DNA of 64,000 nt from contig NZ_JARANV010000013.1 of the NCBI RefSeq assembly GCF_029889845.1, forward strand, positions 1-64,000, written 5' to 3'. Every line of letters begins with the position of its first letter. Within the stretch, counting starts at the first letter, position 1. Source of the DNA: Halomonas sp. 25-S5 (GTDB lineage Bacteria; Pseudomonadota; Gammaproteobacteria; Pseudomonadales; Halomonadaceae). The position numbers were made by a program, and so were the translations under genes. The notes beneath the pieces are model-generated. The model was not told the origin of the DNA. It saw nothing but the letters and a program-made list of their open reading frames with translations, and did not search any database. Shown here piece after piece: positions 45,317 through 53,952 of the stretch.

Positions 45317-46561
45317 TCAGCGCCGCTCCATGGCCGCGATACCAGCGTACGAGCTAAGGAAATAGTCGTAATCCCAGTGGGATTGCAGCTCGTCGACCGG
45401 CGGTAGATGAGCTGTTTCGGCCTTGACCCGAACCCTTAACCTACCATCTGAGCCCTCCTCTACCCAGGAAGCACCCCCACGCCCGGCCATGATTTTTTTG
45501 TTCATGTCCAGCAGGCAGCGCAAGGCGGCCAAAGTGTCACCACTGCGCAAACGGGTCCGCAGTGCTTCCAGGTCAGCGCCATAAGGAACCTGGGAAAGCT
45601 CTGGCCCGGGAGGCAGATACTCGAAGCTGTAGATCCGGTCGACAGCAATGGCCATGGCCTCCAGCCGCTCGCCGTCCTGTCGGCGCAAGTAATTGAACAG
45701 CACGTTGGCAGTCACTAGAAGGCGCTCGATCTGTCTGACATCAGACAGAGCCTGGCTGAGCTCCGGGGATTCAGTGTGCGTGCAGACGGTATCGACCAAG
45801 GCACCCAATTTGGCTGTTTCCAACACAGGCTTTGGCAACGCACGGAAGGCTTCATACAGGGCAATCTGGCAATGGTGATCGCCAGATCCGCGCAAAAGTG
45901 CCGCGATTAGCTCATCCTGCACATTCGATGCGCTGATGGCACCGACAAATTTCTTGCCTTCGCGCTCGAGGTCAGCGACGGGAACTGCCTTGCGCTCTCC
46001 GCGCAGAAAGGCCCAGTACCAGCTGATTCCCAGCCCGTCCTTATTGCGATTAAGGTCGTCCTCGATCTGTCGCACAATCGCCAAGCCGGTATCGGTCAAC
46101 TCACGTAAATCGCCATGCACTAGGCCGGTCTCTCGCAGAGCGGTGGAGTACAGTCCCCAGATGCCATAACTCACCTGGTCACTGAGGATTAGGCTTCGTT
46201 GGTCGGTTCCGATGGAGATCGTCTTTCCTGCTTCTGCCAAGCGCTTGCGCACACGAGTAATACCCATGATCTCGTGGTCATCAGCGCTGCTACGTAGGTA
46301 GGCAGCCAGTTGTTCGTAGCGCAGAAAGTGCTGCTGCAATATCTGCTGCCGGTCCACCGGGTTCACATCACGGCACAATTGGTTGCACCAGTAAAAGCCG
46401 AGCAAGCCAACCGAGAAGATTCGCCATGAGGAGGTGATGGTGGTCAGGTTGCCCACAACCCTGCGGCCAAAATGTGTCCACACCATTTCAAAACCAAGCG
46501 GGTCACGGGAGCCCTTGGGTCGTGCCCGGTCATCTAAAAGAGATAAAAACACTATCTTCAA
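45317..46561 (-). CDS. unknown first gene of the helicase/PLD operon, 414 aa
   Basis: A 414-residue protein without a recognised family. The first 65 residues (FLSLLDDRARPKGSRDPLGF, EMVWTHFGRRVVGNLTTITS) look like a conserved head; the rest is mainly helical, with a region rich in regulators' type helices (IWGLYSTALRETGLVHGDLR, TDTGLAIVRQIEDDLNR). The start is TTG at 46561; the only other in-frame codons back to a TAG are not starts, so TTG use is likely. It begins the operon and is followed at 2 bp by the PLD gene. It may be the sensor or specificity subunit, which is inference from the operon. Confidence 0.7.
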   Translation of the reverse strand: MKIVFLSLLDDRARPKGSRDPLGFEMVWTHFGRRVVGNLTTITSSWRIFSVGLLGFYWCNQLCRDVNPVDRQQILQQHFLRYEQLAAYLRSSADDHEIMGITRVRKRLAEAGKTISIGTDQRSLILSDQVSYGIWGLYSTALRETGLVHGDLRELTDTGLAIVRQIEDDLNRNKDGLGISWYWAFLRGERKAVPVADLEREGKKFVGAISASNVQDELIAALLRGSGDHHCQIALYEAFRALPKPVLETAKLGALVDTVCTHTESPELSQALSDVRQIERLLVTANVLFNYLRRQDGERLEAMAIAVDRIYSFEYLPPGPELSQVPYGADLEALRTRLRSGDTLAALRCLLDMNKKIMAGRGGASWVEEGSDGRLRVRVKAETAHLPPVDELQSHWDYDYFLSSYAGIAAMERR

Positions 46562-46817
46562 ATTCCCTGTTAGCTAGATATGCAGAAGCTTCCAGCCATT
46601 AGCATAAACATGAATATTATTGGTCCGATCGTACACATCCATCGCCAAACAAGTTTAAATTAGGGCTATCCTCATCGCTAGACCGCTGGGTTGCAATATC
46701 ATCAGCAGATTCACATTGCTTGGCACACGAATTTCTCATTCTCTCTACTATTCTGGAGCTATCTGTCTCTCATCACAGAAAACAGACTAATTCAGGTGTG
46801 CGACAATTTATGTCGCA
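46562..46817. other. 256-bp AT-rich promoter gap
   Basis: AT-rich intergenic DNA between the NERD-helicase gene and the TTG start of the 414-aa gene, both on the minus strand. It should hold the promoter of the three-gene operon. I see no clear operator palindrome and no RNA gene. Confidence 0.4.
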
Positions 46818-48470
46818 TCATGACTTCGCGAAGATAAGGAGTCTCGTTGTGGCCCTGGACGCCCCCACGTACTCCACCTTGGCATTGCCCGCCCATTCAC
46901 TGGCGCCGATATCGACCAACAGCACCACACTCGCTTGCAAGCCCTTCACGGCCGCGACATTGAACATGCGGTCGCTGTAGCGAGGGAGACTGTGGCGGAT
47001 CGCCTGGAGTGCCTGGCTGTTTTCTACCTTGAAAGGCGTCAGGAGCAATAGCCGATCGGGGGTAAAGCCCTCGGCTTCGAGGTTGTCGAGGCTTTCCTGC
47101 AGCAGCTCTTGCTGCTGTTCGGCCGTCTTCCATCGGCGGATCTCCACGCCGCCCTGGCTGCTGGGCAGGTGCTCGCCGGGTTCGGCAGCATCGGTATGGC
47201 GTTCCTTGAGCCAAGTGGCGATCTCGTAGGCGTTGCGGTAGTTGCGGTACAGGGTGAAGGGGTACGGCACCATGCCTCCGAACACCTCCACTGGCAGCTG
47301 GTAGTCACGCCCGAAAAGGTTCTGAGCCGGATCGGCGAAGAGGGTGATCTGAGCGTCATCACCCAGCAAGTCGCTGATCACCAGCCACCAGTAGGGGTCG
47401 TAATCCTGAGCCTCGTCCACCACCAGGGCGTCGACGCTTTCCGGTCGCTGCTGCAGAGCCTCGGCCAGCAGGTTAGGGGCGGTTTCGTTGTAGAACTCGC
47501 TCAAGAATCGGGGATCGGCCGGTACTGCCCAGGCAAGCCCTGCGGCCTCGACACGGTCCTGGCAGAGCTCGTGGAAGGTGGCCACCTCGATAGCGGTAGA
47601 ATCTCCTGCCGCCAGGGCATTGCGGTGCTCAGCGGCAAGGGCAATGTTGAAGCAGAGCAGCAGGACGCGCTTTCCTTCCCGCGCAAGCGCCTCGGCCCTC
47701 AACCTCGCCAGGATGCTCTTGCCGGTCCCGGCGCCGCCATGTATCGCCATCCGCGGGATATGTTCCAGAAGCCGCAGCACCCATTGCTGCTCATGGCTGA
47801 GTCGAAACAGGGCCTCTTCCACATCGCTCGCCTGCTCTGCGCCGGTGCTAACCAGCGCGCAGGCAGGGCGCAAAAGGTGGTGCTGGATCAGGGTGACCTG
47901 CTGCTTATTCAGCGGCAGCGCATTGGAGGCTCGGGGGCCGGCCAGCGCTGTGTTGGCGAAGCGCTGGATCAGGGCATGGTCGGTCAGACCTTCCAGGTCG
48001 CCCTTGAGCAGGATGTGCTCGCGATTGAGGGCCAGGGCCGGCAGCTCGCCCTGCCACTCCCGGGTATCGGGAAACACCAGGACAGGGGCGATGGGTAGCT
48101 TGATACCGGGGATAACCTTGTCCATGGCCTGCAGCAGACTGCCGGTCTGTTTCTTGAGCTGGTCCAGAGGGGTGGTAGAAAGCTTGTGGGTGCCGTGGTT
48201 GCCTTGCGTCCACCACTGCCCCTTCCCGTCGAGCCAGACCCCCCCGCCTTTCACTTCCCAGATCTGGATGCCGTACTGTGGATGAAACAGCAGGAAGTCG
48301 ACTTCCCCCACCCAAGTGCCCTTGTCGTTGCGCGTCTGGGTCGCGAGACCGTGCATCACCTCGAGACCGGGGAAATCCAGGTCGCGAAGCCGGCAGTACA
48401 CCCTGGCTTCGGCACGCGAAGGCAATGCATCGAGCTCGGCTTCACTGAGCCGTGGATAGATCTCTGCCAA
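46818..48470 (-). CDS. NERD nuclease-domain UvrD-like helicase
   Basis: A 550-residue protein. The N-terminal NERD domain (about 1-180) has the nuclease signature GEVDFLLFHPQYGIQIWEVKGG, split here as E56-V-D58 and E72-V-K74. This is followed by a superfamily 1 helicase: motif I IHGGAGTGKSI near 243-253, VVDEAQDYDP (motif II), and YRNYRNAYEIA. The C-terminal end (VEYVGASRATTRLLIF) is the last helicase motif. Proteins of this type are common in defence islands and probably cut and unwind DNA. The gene is upstream of the three-gene operon in the same direction. Confidence 0.85.
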   Translation of the reverse strand: MAEIYPRLSEAELDALPSRAEARVYCRLRDLDFPGLEVMHGLATQTRNDKGTWVGEVDFLLFHPQYGIQIWEVKGGGVWLDGKGQWWTQGNHGTHKLSTTPLDQLKKQTGSLLQAMDKVIPGIKLPIAPVLVFPDTREWQGELPALALNREHILLKGDLEGLTDHALIQRFANTALAGPRASNALPLNKQQVTLIQHHLLRPACALVSTGAEQASDVEEALFRLSHEQQWVLRLLEHIPRMAIHGGAGTGKSILARLRAEALAREGKRVLLLCFNIALAAEHRNALAAGDSTAIEVATFHELCQDRVEAAGLAWAVPADPRFLSEFYNETAPNLLAEALQQRPESVDALVVDEAQDYDPYWWLVISDLLGDDAQITLFADPAQNLFGRDYQLPVEVFGGMVPYPFTLYRNYRNAYEIATWLKERHTDAAEPGEHLPSSQGGVEIRRWKTAEQQQELLQESLDNLEAEGFTPDRLLLLTPFKVENSQALQAIRHSLPRYSDRMFNVAAVKGLQASVVLLVDIGASEWAGNAKVEYVGASRATTRLLIFAKS

Positions 48471-48728
48471 GCAACCTCCCTGTCCGCCGGCATGGCCAGC
48501 AATGTCCGTATCACGGTAACGCGTGAGTAAATGCCTGTTGTCACTACAGAAAGCCGTACAGCGACTCTGACCAATAACTCACGAAGAATCATCATCCGTT
48601 TGCCAGCTTCCACGGTGCCAAAAATCACGAGCCAGGGCTAGCGAGGACATGCCCAGCTATTTGCGACACGAGATGTCGCTGACTGATGCCAGACTCTCCG
48701 TGCATTCATGGCAACACCGGAGGTCAGC
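48471..48728. promoter_or_regulatory. divergent gap between NERD-helicase and DUF2201-like genes
   Basis: 258 bp between divergent starts. It should contain both promoters and is a natural site for WYL repressor action. I see no clear palindrome and do not assign boxes. Confidence 0.3.
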
Positions 48729-49388
48729 ATGGGCAGTGGGCGAGAGAGCTTTCAGGGGAACGGATGGCAGGTCTGTGCTCAGGCTGCCGAGAGGCACGCG
48801 ACACTCAGGGAGGAGCAAACCGCCCTCTGGGAAGCCGACCGCGTCTCATGGGCCTCCGAACAGCCCGTCACCGCCTGGCTGGCTTCTCACTTGTCGCTGG
48901 TACCGATCTGCGATGCCCACCTGCCCACCGCGACCACCGATGGACGCCACCTCTTGTTCAATGCCACCTGGAGTGCTGGGCTCGATACCCAGACTCGCCG
49001 GTTTCTGCAGGCGCACCTGGTCTGGCACTGTGTTGCGGGGCATCTGCACACGCCTCGCGAGAGGGAGAGGCATCGCTGGCACCTGGCCTGCGATCACGAG
49101 GTCAATGCGTTGCTCTTGCTGCTGGGTCTTCCGCTGCCCGAAGACGCCGTGCTCTTCCCAGCCTGCATCGGCCGGCCTTTGCACGCGGTGTATAACTGGC
49201 TCGACCATTTCCCCGGGCTGGAGAGGGAGAGGAACCTGGACATGGTCCCGGCCACCTGGGCACCCTACCCCGCCGACGACACGCTCTTCCGCCGATGGCG
49301 AGAGAGGGCCTTGGAGATCGCGATGCAGTATCTGGGCACGCCGTCCCTTCCCGGTCACGTAGCGGCCTTTCTAGTGACACGGCAGTGA
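48729..49388 (+). CDS. DUF2201-like putative metallopeptidase
   Basis: A 219-residue protein. The central block AHLVWHCVAGHLHT followed by HRWHLACDHEVNALLLLL matches the zinc-site pattern of the DUF2201 putative metallopeptidase domain (H-x3-H-x4-H... then D-x-x-x-N). The usual HEvxH first motif reads HLVWH. In the common arrangement this domain is followed by a VWA-like half and pairs with a MoxR ATPase; here both are missing, so it is a free-standing domain. The start at 48729 has GGAGG five bases upstream. It is divergent from the NERD gene and followed 61 bp later by the WYL regulator. Activity is predicted only. Confidence 0.6.
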   Translation: MGSGRESFQGNGWQVCAQAAERHATLREEQTALWEADRVSWASEQPVTAWLASHLSLVPICDAHLPTATTDGRHLLFNATWSAGLDTQTRRFLQAHLVWHCVAGHLHTPRERERHRWHLACDHEVNALLLLLGLPLPEDAVLFPACIGRPLHAVYNWLDHFPGLERERNLDMVPATWAPYPADDTLFRRWRERALEIAMQYLGTPSLPGHVAAFLVTRQ

Positions 49389-49449
49389 ACTGAAGGCCGA
49401 CTTATCAGGTATGGTTGACGGACCCTCGAACCTTAGACAAGGACGTCCC

Positions 49450-50475
49450 ATGGCCGAGCTTCGCGACACCCTGTTCCGCTACCTGACGATGCTGCAACTG
49501 ATTCCCCGCCAACCCGGGCGCATTGCCACCCCGGTATTGCAGGAGAAGCTCCGCGAGCGCGGCTTCCACATCGACTCCCGCTCCCTACAGCGTGACCTTC
49601 GCGACAAAATCGCCCTGCACTTTCCACTGGTGTGCGACGACACCCAGAAACCCTACCGCTGGTATTTCGATCGCGACTTCCATTGCAGCCTGCCGGCCCT
49701 GGACATCCCTAGCGCTCTCACCCTCGTGCTGGCCGAGGAGTACCTGAAGGGGCTGTTGCCACCGGTGGTGGTCGATCAGCTAGCCCCACAGTTCCTTGAT
49801 GCCCGCCAACTGCTGGATGACCTGGAACAGAATGGCTTGAGCCAGTGGGCCCGTCGGGTACGCGCCATTCCCAACGGCAAGGCGTTGATTCCGGCACCGC
49901 TCAGCGCGGAGACGTGGCAGACGGTTTCCGAGGCACTGCTGAGCCAGCGTGCCATCGATGTCACCTATCTGTCGCGCAGCGCCAAGGAGGAGAAGCGGTT
50001 CACCCTGCACCCGCAGGGTCTAGTCAGCCGTCACAGCGTGACCTACCTGCTGGCCACGGTGAACGACTACGAGGATGTGCGCCAGTTCGCCCTGCACCGA
50101 ATCGAGGAAGCGCGCTCCAGCGACACTGATTGGCATGACGCCGTGGACTTCGATCTGGATGACTACATCGCGGCCGGTGCCTTCGGCTACCTGCAGAGCA
50201 AGACACCCGTGACCCTGATAGCCAATGTCGCGCCCCAGGTGGCATGGCTACTCAGCGAAACGCCACTGGCCGAAGAGCAACAGCTCACGCCACTCACCGA
50301 CAGCGATTGGCAACGCCTGGAGGCCGAGGTGCCCGACGATCAGCAGACCCTGTGGTGGCTGATGGGCATGGGGGCGAAGGTCGATGTGCTGGAGCCCCCT
50401 GCCTGGCGGCGAGAGATTTTCAATTCAGCTCAGGCGATCGTCGCAAGAGACACTGACGTTTGCTACAGGGAGTGA
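49450..50475 (+). CDS. WYL-domain transcriptional regulator
   Basis: A 341-residue regulator. The N-terminal winged helix (RDTLFRYLTMLQLIPRQPGR, then ITERs of VLQEKLRERGF and RSLQRDL) binds DNA. The WYL domain lies near 165-235 (AIDVTYLSRSAKEEKRFTLH, PQGLVSRHSVTYLLA, RQFALHRIEEARSSD). WYL regulators in defence islands (BrxR/CapW type) repress neighbouring systems and sense a nucleic-acid ligand. The ATG at 49450 follows AAGGACG. It lies after the DUF2201-like gene and 3 kb from the helicase/PLD operon, which makes both possible targets. A stub of a paralogous gene is present at 39135. Confidence 0.88.
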   Translation: MAELRDTLFRYLTMLQLIPRQPGRIATPVLQEKLRERGFHIDSRSLQRDLRDKIALHFPLVCDDTQKPYRWYFDRDFHCSLPALDIPSALTLVLAEEYLKGLLPPVVVDQLAPQFLDARQLLDDLEQNGLSQWARRVRAIPNGKALIPAPLSAETWQTVSEALLSQRAIDVTYLSRSAKEEKRFTLHPQGLVSRHSVTYLLATVNDYEDVRQFALHRIEEARSSDTDWHDAVDFDLDDYIAAGAFGYLQSKTPVTLIANVAPQVAWLLSETPLAEEQQLTPLTDSDWQRLEAEVPDDQQTLWWLMGMGAKVDVLEPPAWRREIFNSAQAIVARDTDVCYRE

Positions 50476-50677
50476 CACGAAGCTCGATGGGGGTTGATCT
50501 TGCCCAGCATTTATGGGAGCCGGTCTATGCGATTATTCAGGCCTTTAAGGCATCCAGAATGATCATCTGAAGTCCCCCCTACTTATCATCGATGCACCAA
50601 AGCCTGCGCGCTTCTAGAGGAGGGGCACTTCAGTGCTAAGGACCATTTCTAGAGTGGGGCACCAGCAGAGGACAAAT

Positions 50678-51604
50678 ATGAACCACAGAATATTGGTTAC
50701 CGGGTCGTCCGGGCTTCTCGGTACTGCACTCACTTCGGCACTGTCAATCAGAGGGAGTGAAGTGGTCCCCTTTGACCTCCGCGCTCTCGGTGACGCGTGG
50801 GGGGATATCCAGGACCGTAATGGTATCCAGGATGCTCTCGCGGGCGTGGATGGCATTATTCATCTCGCTGCAGTATCCCGTGTTATCTGGGGCGAACGGG
50901 ACCCTGAGCTCTGCTGGGCAACAAACGTTGGTGGGCTACGGAACGTGCTTGATGCTGCTCAGAAATCCACCCACAAACCGTGGCTGATCTTTGCTAGCAG
51001 CCGCGAGGTCTACGGGCAGCCGGATAGACTTCCGGCGAATGAGCATTGTCCACTGCGTCCCGTCAACATCTACGGGCGTTCTAAGCTCGAAGGCGAAGCG
51101 CAAGTCAGGGAGGCACGGCGCGCCGGATTACGAGCTTGTACCATTCGCCTTTCAAACGTATTTGGCTCCACGGAGGATTATAACGATCGAGTCGTCCCCG
51201 CCTTCGCCCGCGCGGCCGCGATGGGGCAGGATCTGCGCGTCGACGGGCTCAACCATACGTTCGACTTCACGCACATCGATGACGTCACCCGTGGCATTGT
51301 CGCCCTGACTGAGTTGCTCTTAGCTGACGAGCCCGCGCCTCTTCCCATTCACTTCGTCAGTGGTAGGCCGACTACGCTCGGCGAACTCGCAAGTCTCGCG
51401 GTACGGTTTGCTCAATCCAACTCCAGGGTCCGACTGGCAGACCCCCGGGACTTCGACGTTGCGCGCTTTTTCGGCAATCCAGCTAGGGCGAAGGCACAAC
51501 TTGGTTGGCAACCGCGCGTCCGGCTCGAGGATGGAGTCGCCAGATTGGTCAACGCTTTTAGTGAGGCGTCCCAGAGAGTCGACTTGCCAGAGGTGGAGTT
51601 ATGA
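50678..51604 (+). CDS. NAD-dependent epimerase/dehydratase (extended SDR)
   Basis: A 308-residue nucleotide-sugar-type SDR. The Rossmann motif TGSSGLLG is at 8-15, and the catalytic Y132-x3-K136 is in IYGRSKLEG with S107/S108 in FASSREVYG. Likely reaction: epimerisation or dehydration of a nucleotide-activated sugar. The ATG at 50678 has AGAGGA upstream. Its TGA overlaps the next ATG (TTATGA), so it is coupled to the glycosyltransferase-radical SAM gene. It is the first gene of a compact operon. The family is firm; the sugar is unknown. Confidence 0.88.
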   Translation: MNHRILVTGSSGLLGTALTSALSIRGSEVVPFDLRALGDAWGDIQDRNGIQDALAGVDGIIHLAAVSRVIWGERDPELCWATNVGGLRNVLDAAQKSTHKPWLIFASSREVYGQPDRLPANEHCPLRPVNIYGRSKLEGEAQVREARRAGLRACTIRLSNVFGSTEDYNDRVVPAFARAAAMGQDLRVDGLNHTFDFTHIDDVTRGIVALTELLLADEPAPLPIHFVSGRPTTLGELASLAVRFAQSNSRVRLADPRDFDVARFFGNPARAKAQLGWQPRVRLEDGVARLVNAFSEASQRVDLPEVEL

Positions 51605-53952
51605 AAATCCTCAAGGTCATTCATGGCTACCCGATGCGGTACAACGCAGGCTCCGAGGTCTACAGCCAAACACTGTGTCATGGACTCGCGGAGCGTCACG
51701 AGGTCCATGTCTTTACGCGTGAAGAGGACGCCTTCGCACCCGATTTCCGGCTTCGTACGGAGCCAGATGCGGACGATAATCGCATCACCTTGCACTTGGT
51801 CAACAATCCCCGCTTCAAGGATCGGTACCGCGCGACCGGAGTCGATCAGCGCTTCGCTGAGGTGTTGGATCGCGTGAATCCCGATATCGTGCATGTCGGT
51901 CACCTGAACCACCTCTCCACCTCGCTCCTGCGTGAGGCGGCGCTTCGTGAGGTTCCCATCGTCTTCACGCTCCACGACTACTGGCTCATGTGCCCTCGTG
52001 GTCAGTTCATGCAAATGTTCCCTGAAGATCCGGACAACCTCTGGGCGTCTTGCGATGGACAGGAAGACCGAAAGTGCGCCAAGCGATGCTACGCCCGTTA
52101 CTTCAGCGGAGCGCCGGATGAGTTGGACGCCGACATCGACTACTGGACCGGCTGGGTCGCTCGGCGCATGGGTCACGTCCGTGAGGTGACCGAACTCGTG
52201 GACACTTTCATTGCACCCTCCCGATACCTCCACGATCGATTCCGAGACGACTTCGGGCTGCCCGGGCGCAAGCTGGTCTATCTCGACTACGGTTTTGCGC
52301 AAGAGCGGATGGCTGGACGACGCCGCGTCGAAGGGGAGCCTTTCACGTTCGGCTACATCGGCACCCATATACCGGCGAAGGGCATACACGACCTTCTTCG
52401 AGCCTTCGGTTCAATAGGGGGCAATGCGCGCCTTCGTATCTGGGGGCGGCCCCGTGGACAGGATTCGGAGTCGCTCAAGCGCATCGCGGAATCGCTTCCC
52501 CCAGACGTGGCAAGTCGGGTCGAGTGGCTCTCCGAGTACCGCAACCAGGCGATCGTTCGGGATGTCTTCGATCATTGCGACGCTATTGTTGTCCCGTCCG
52601 TATGGGTCGAGAACTCGCCGCTCGTCATCCACGAGGCCCAACAGGCACGTGTACCTGTCGTGACAGCCGACGTTGGCGGGATGGCGGAGTATGTCCACCA
52701 CGAGGTCAACGGCCTGCTTTTTGAACACCGCTCGGCCACCGCTCTTGCCGAGCAGATGCAGCGTCTGGTCGATACACCCGGGCTCGCCGAGCGACTCGGA
52801 GCGCGCGGTTACCTCTACTCTAACTCGGGCGACATCCCGTCGGTCGAGCAGCACGTCAGGGACGTCGAGGCGATCTACGCGCGTGAGCTTGAGCGGCATG
52901 CTTCCGCGCGCGTCCCCCGGCAGCCTGGACCGTGGCGCATCACCTTCGACGCCAACCCTGATACCTGCAATATGCGGTGCATCATGTGCGAGGAACATTC
53001 TCCACACAGCCCACTTCAGAAGCGCCGCAAGCAAGAGGGTCGGCCTCGACGGCTGATGCCATTCGAGATGATTGAGCGCGTGGTCGCCGAGGCGGCCCCG
53101 CATGGGCTCCGCGAGATCATCCCCTCGACCATGGGTGAGCCTCTCTTGTATCAGCACTTCGAAGGCATCCTCGAGCTCTGCCATCGCTTTGACGTCAAGT
53201 TGAACCTGACCACCAACGGCACATTTCCCAGACTCGGCGCCTGGGCTTGGGCAGAGCGGATCGTGCCGGTCTCTTCGGACGTGAAAATTTCCTGGAACGG
53301 CGCGACCAAGGCGACCCACGAGGCCATCATGCTGGGGAGCCGCTGGGAAAAAGTCGTCGAAAACGTCCGTGAGTTCATCGCGGTGCGGGATGCGCACGCT
53401 GAGGCCGGTGGCAACCGTTGTCGTGTCACCTTCCAGCTGACCTTCCTCGAGGCGAACGTCGAAGAACTCGCCGACATGGTGCGACTGGCGGTCGATCTTG
53501 GCGTCGATCGTGTGAAGGGGCATCACCTCTGGACGCACTTCGACGAGATCCGGGATCAGTCGATGCGGCGTAGCACCGAGGCAATCGAGCGCTGGAATCG
53601 TGCAGTCCTCGCCGCGCGCGAGGCAGCTGCCGAGAGAGCCCTCCCGAGCGGGAAGCACATCCTTCTAGAAAACATCTTTTTGCTAGACGCTACAGCGACG
53701 GAAGATCTCGCACCCGGCGGCCCTTGCCCCTTTCTCGGGCAGGAGGCGTGGGTGAGTGCGCAGGGTCGCTTCGACCCCTGCTGTGCCCCTGATGCACAGC
53801 GCCGAACCCTCGGAGAATTCGGCAACCTTCATGAGCAGAATTTAATGGCTATCTGGAACGGTGACGCCTACCGCGAACTCGTGTCGACTTATCGAAACCG
53901 CTCACTCTGTCTTGGCTGCAACATGCGTAAGCCCCCCGGGGGTGAAGTATGA
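51601..53952 (+). CDS. glycosyltransferase (GT4) fused to radical SAM/SPASM enzyme
   Basis: A 783-residue fusion. Residues 1 to about 430 are a GT-B glycosyltransferase of the GT4 kind, with the donor-site acidic motif in ENSPLVIHEAQQARVPVV and VGGMAEYV. Residues about 445-783 are a radical SAM enzyme: C456, C460 and C463 form the CX3CX2C iron-sulfur motif (TCNMRCIMC). A C-terminal SPASM-like cysteine set follows (GPCPF, DPCCAP, LCLGCNM). Such a fusion suggests a sugar is attached and then a C-H position is altered, or that both act on one acceptor. Coupled by 4-bp overlaps to the SDR upstream and the WG-methyltransferase downstream. The acceptor is unknown. Confidence 0.88.
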   Translation: MKILKVIHGYPMRYNAGSEVYSQTLCHGLAERHEVHVFTREEDAFAPDFRLRTEPDADDNRITLHLVNNPRFKDRYRATGVDQRFAEVLDRVNPDIVHVGHLNHLSTSLLREAALREVPIVFTLHDYWLMCPRGQFMQMFPEDPDNLWASCDGQEDRKCAKRCYARYFSGAPDELDADIDYWTGWVARRMGHVREVTELVDTFIAPSRYLHDRFRDDFGLPGRKLVYLDYGFAQERMAGRRRVEGEPFTFGYIGTHIPAKGIHDLLRAFGSIGGNARLRIWGRPRGQDSESLKRIAESLPPDVASRVEWLSEYRNQAIVRDVFDHCDAIVVPSVWVENSPLVIHEAQQARVPVVTADVGGMAEYVHHEVNGLLFEHRSATALAEQMQRLVDTPGLAERLGARGYLYSNSGDIPSVEQHVRDVEAIYARELERHASARVPRQPGPWRITFDANPDTCNMRCIMCEEHSPHSPLQKRRKQEGRPRRLMPFEMIERVVAEAAPHGLREIIPSTMGEPLLYQHFEGILELCHRFDVKLNLTTNGTFPRLGAWAWAERIVPVSSDVKISWNGATKATHEAIMLGSRWEKVVENVREFIAVRDAHAEAGGNRCRVTFQLTFLEANVEELADMVRLAVDLGVDRVKGHHLWTHFDEIRDQSMRRSTEAIERWNRAVLAAREAAAERALPSGKHILLENIFLLDATATEDLAPGGPCPFLGQEAWVSAQGRFDPCCAPDAQRRTLGEFGNLHEQNLMAIWNGDAYRELVSTYRNRSLCLGCNMRKPPGGEV

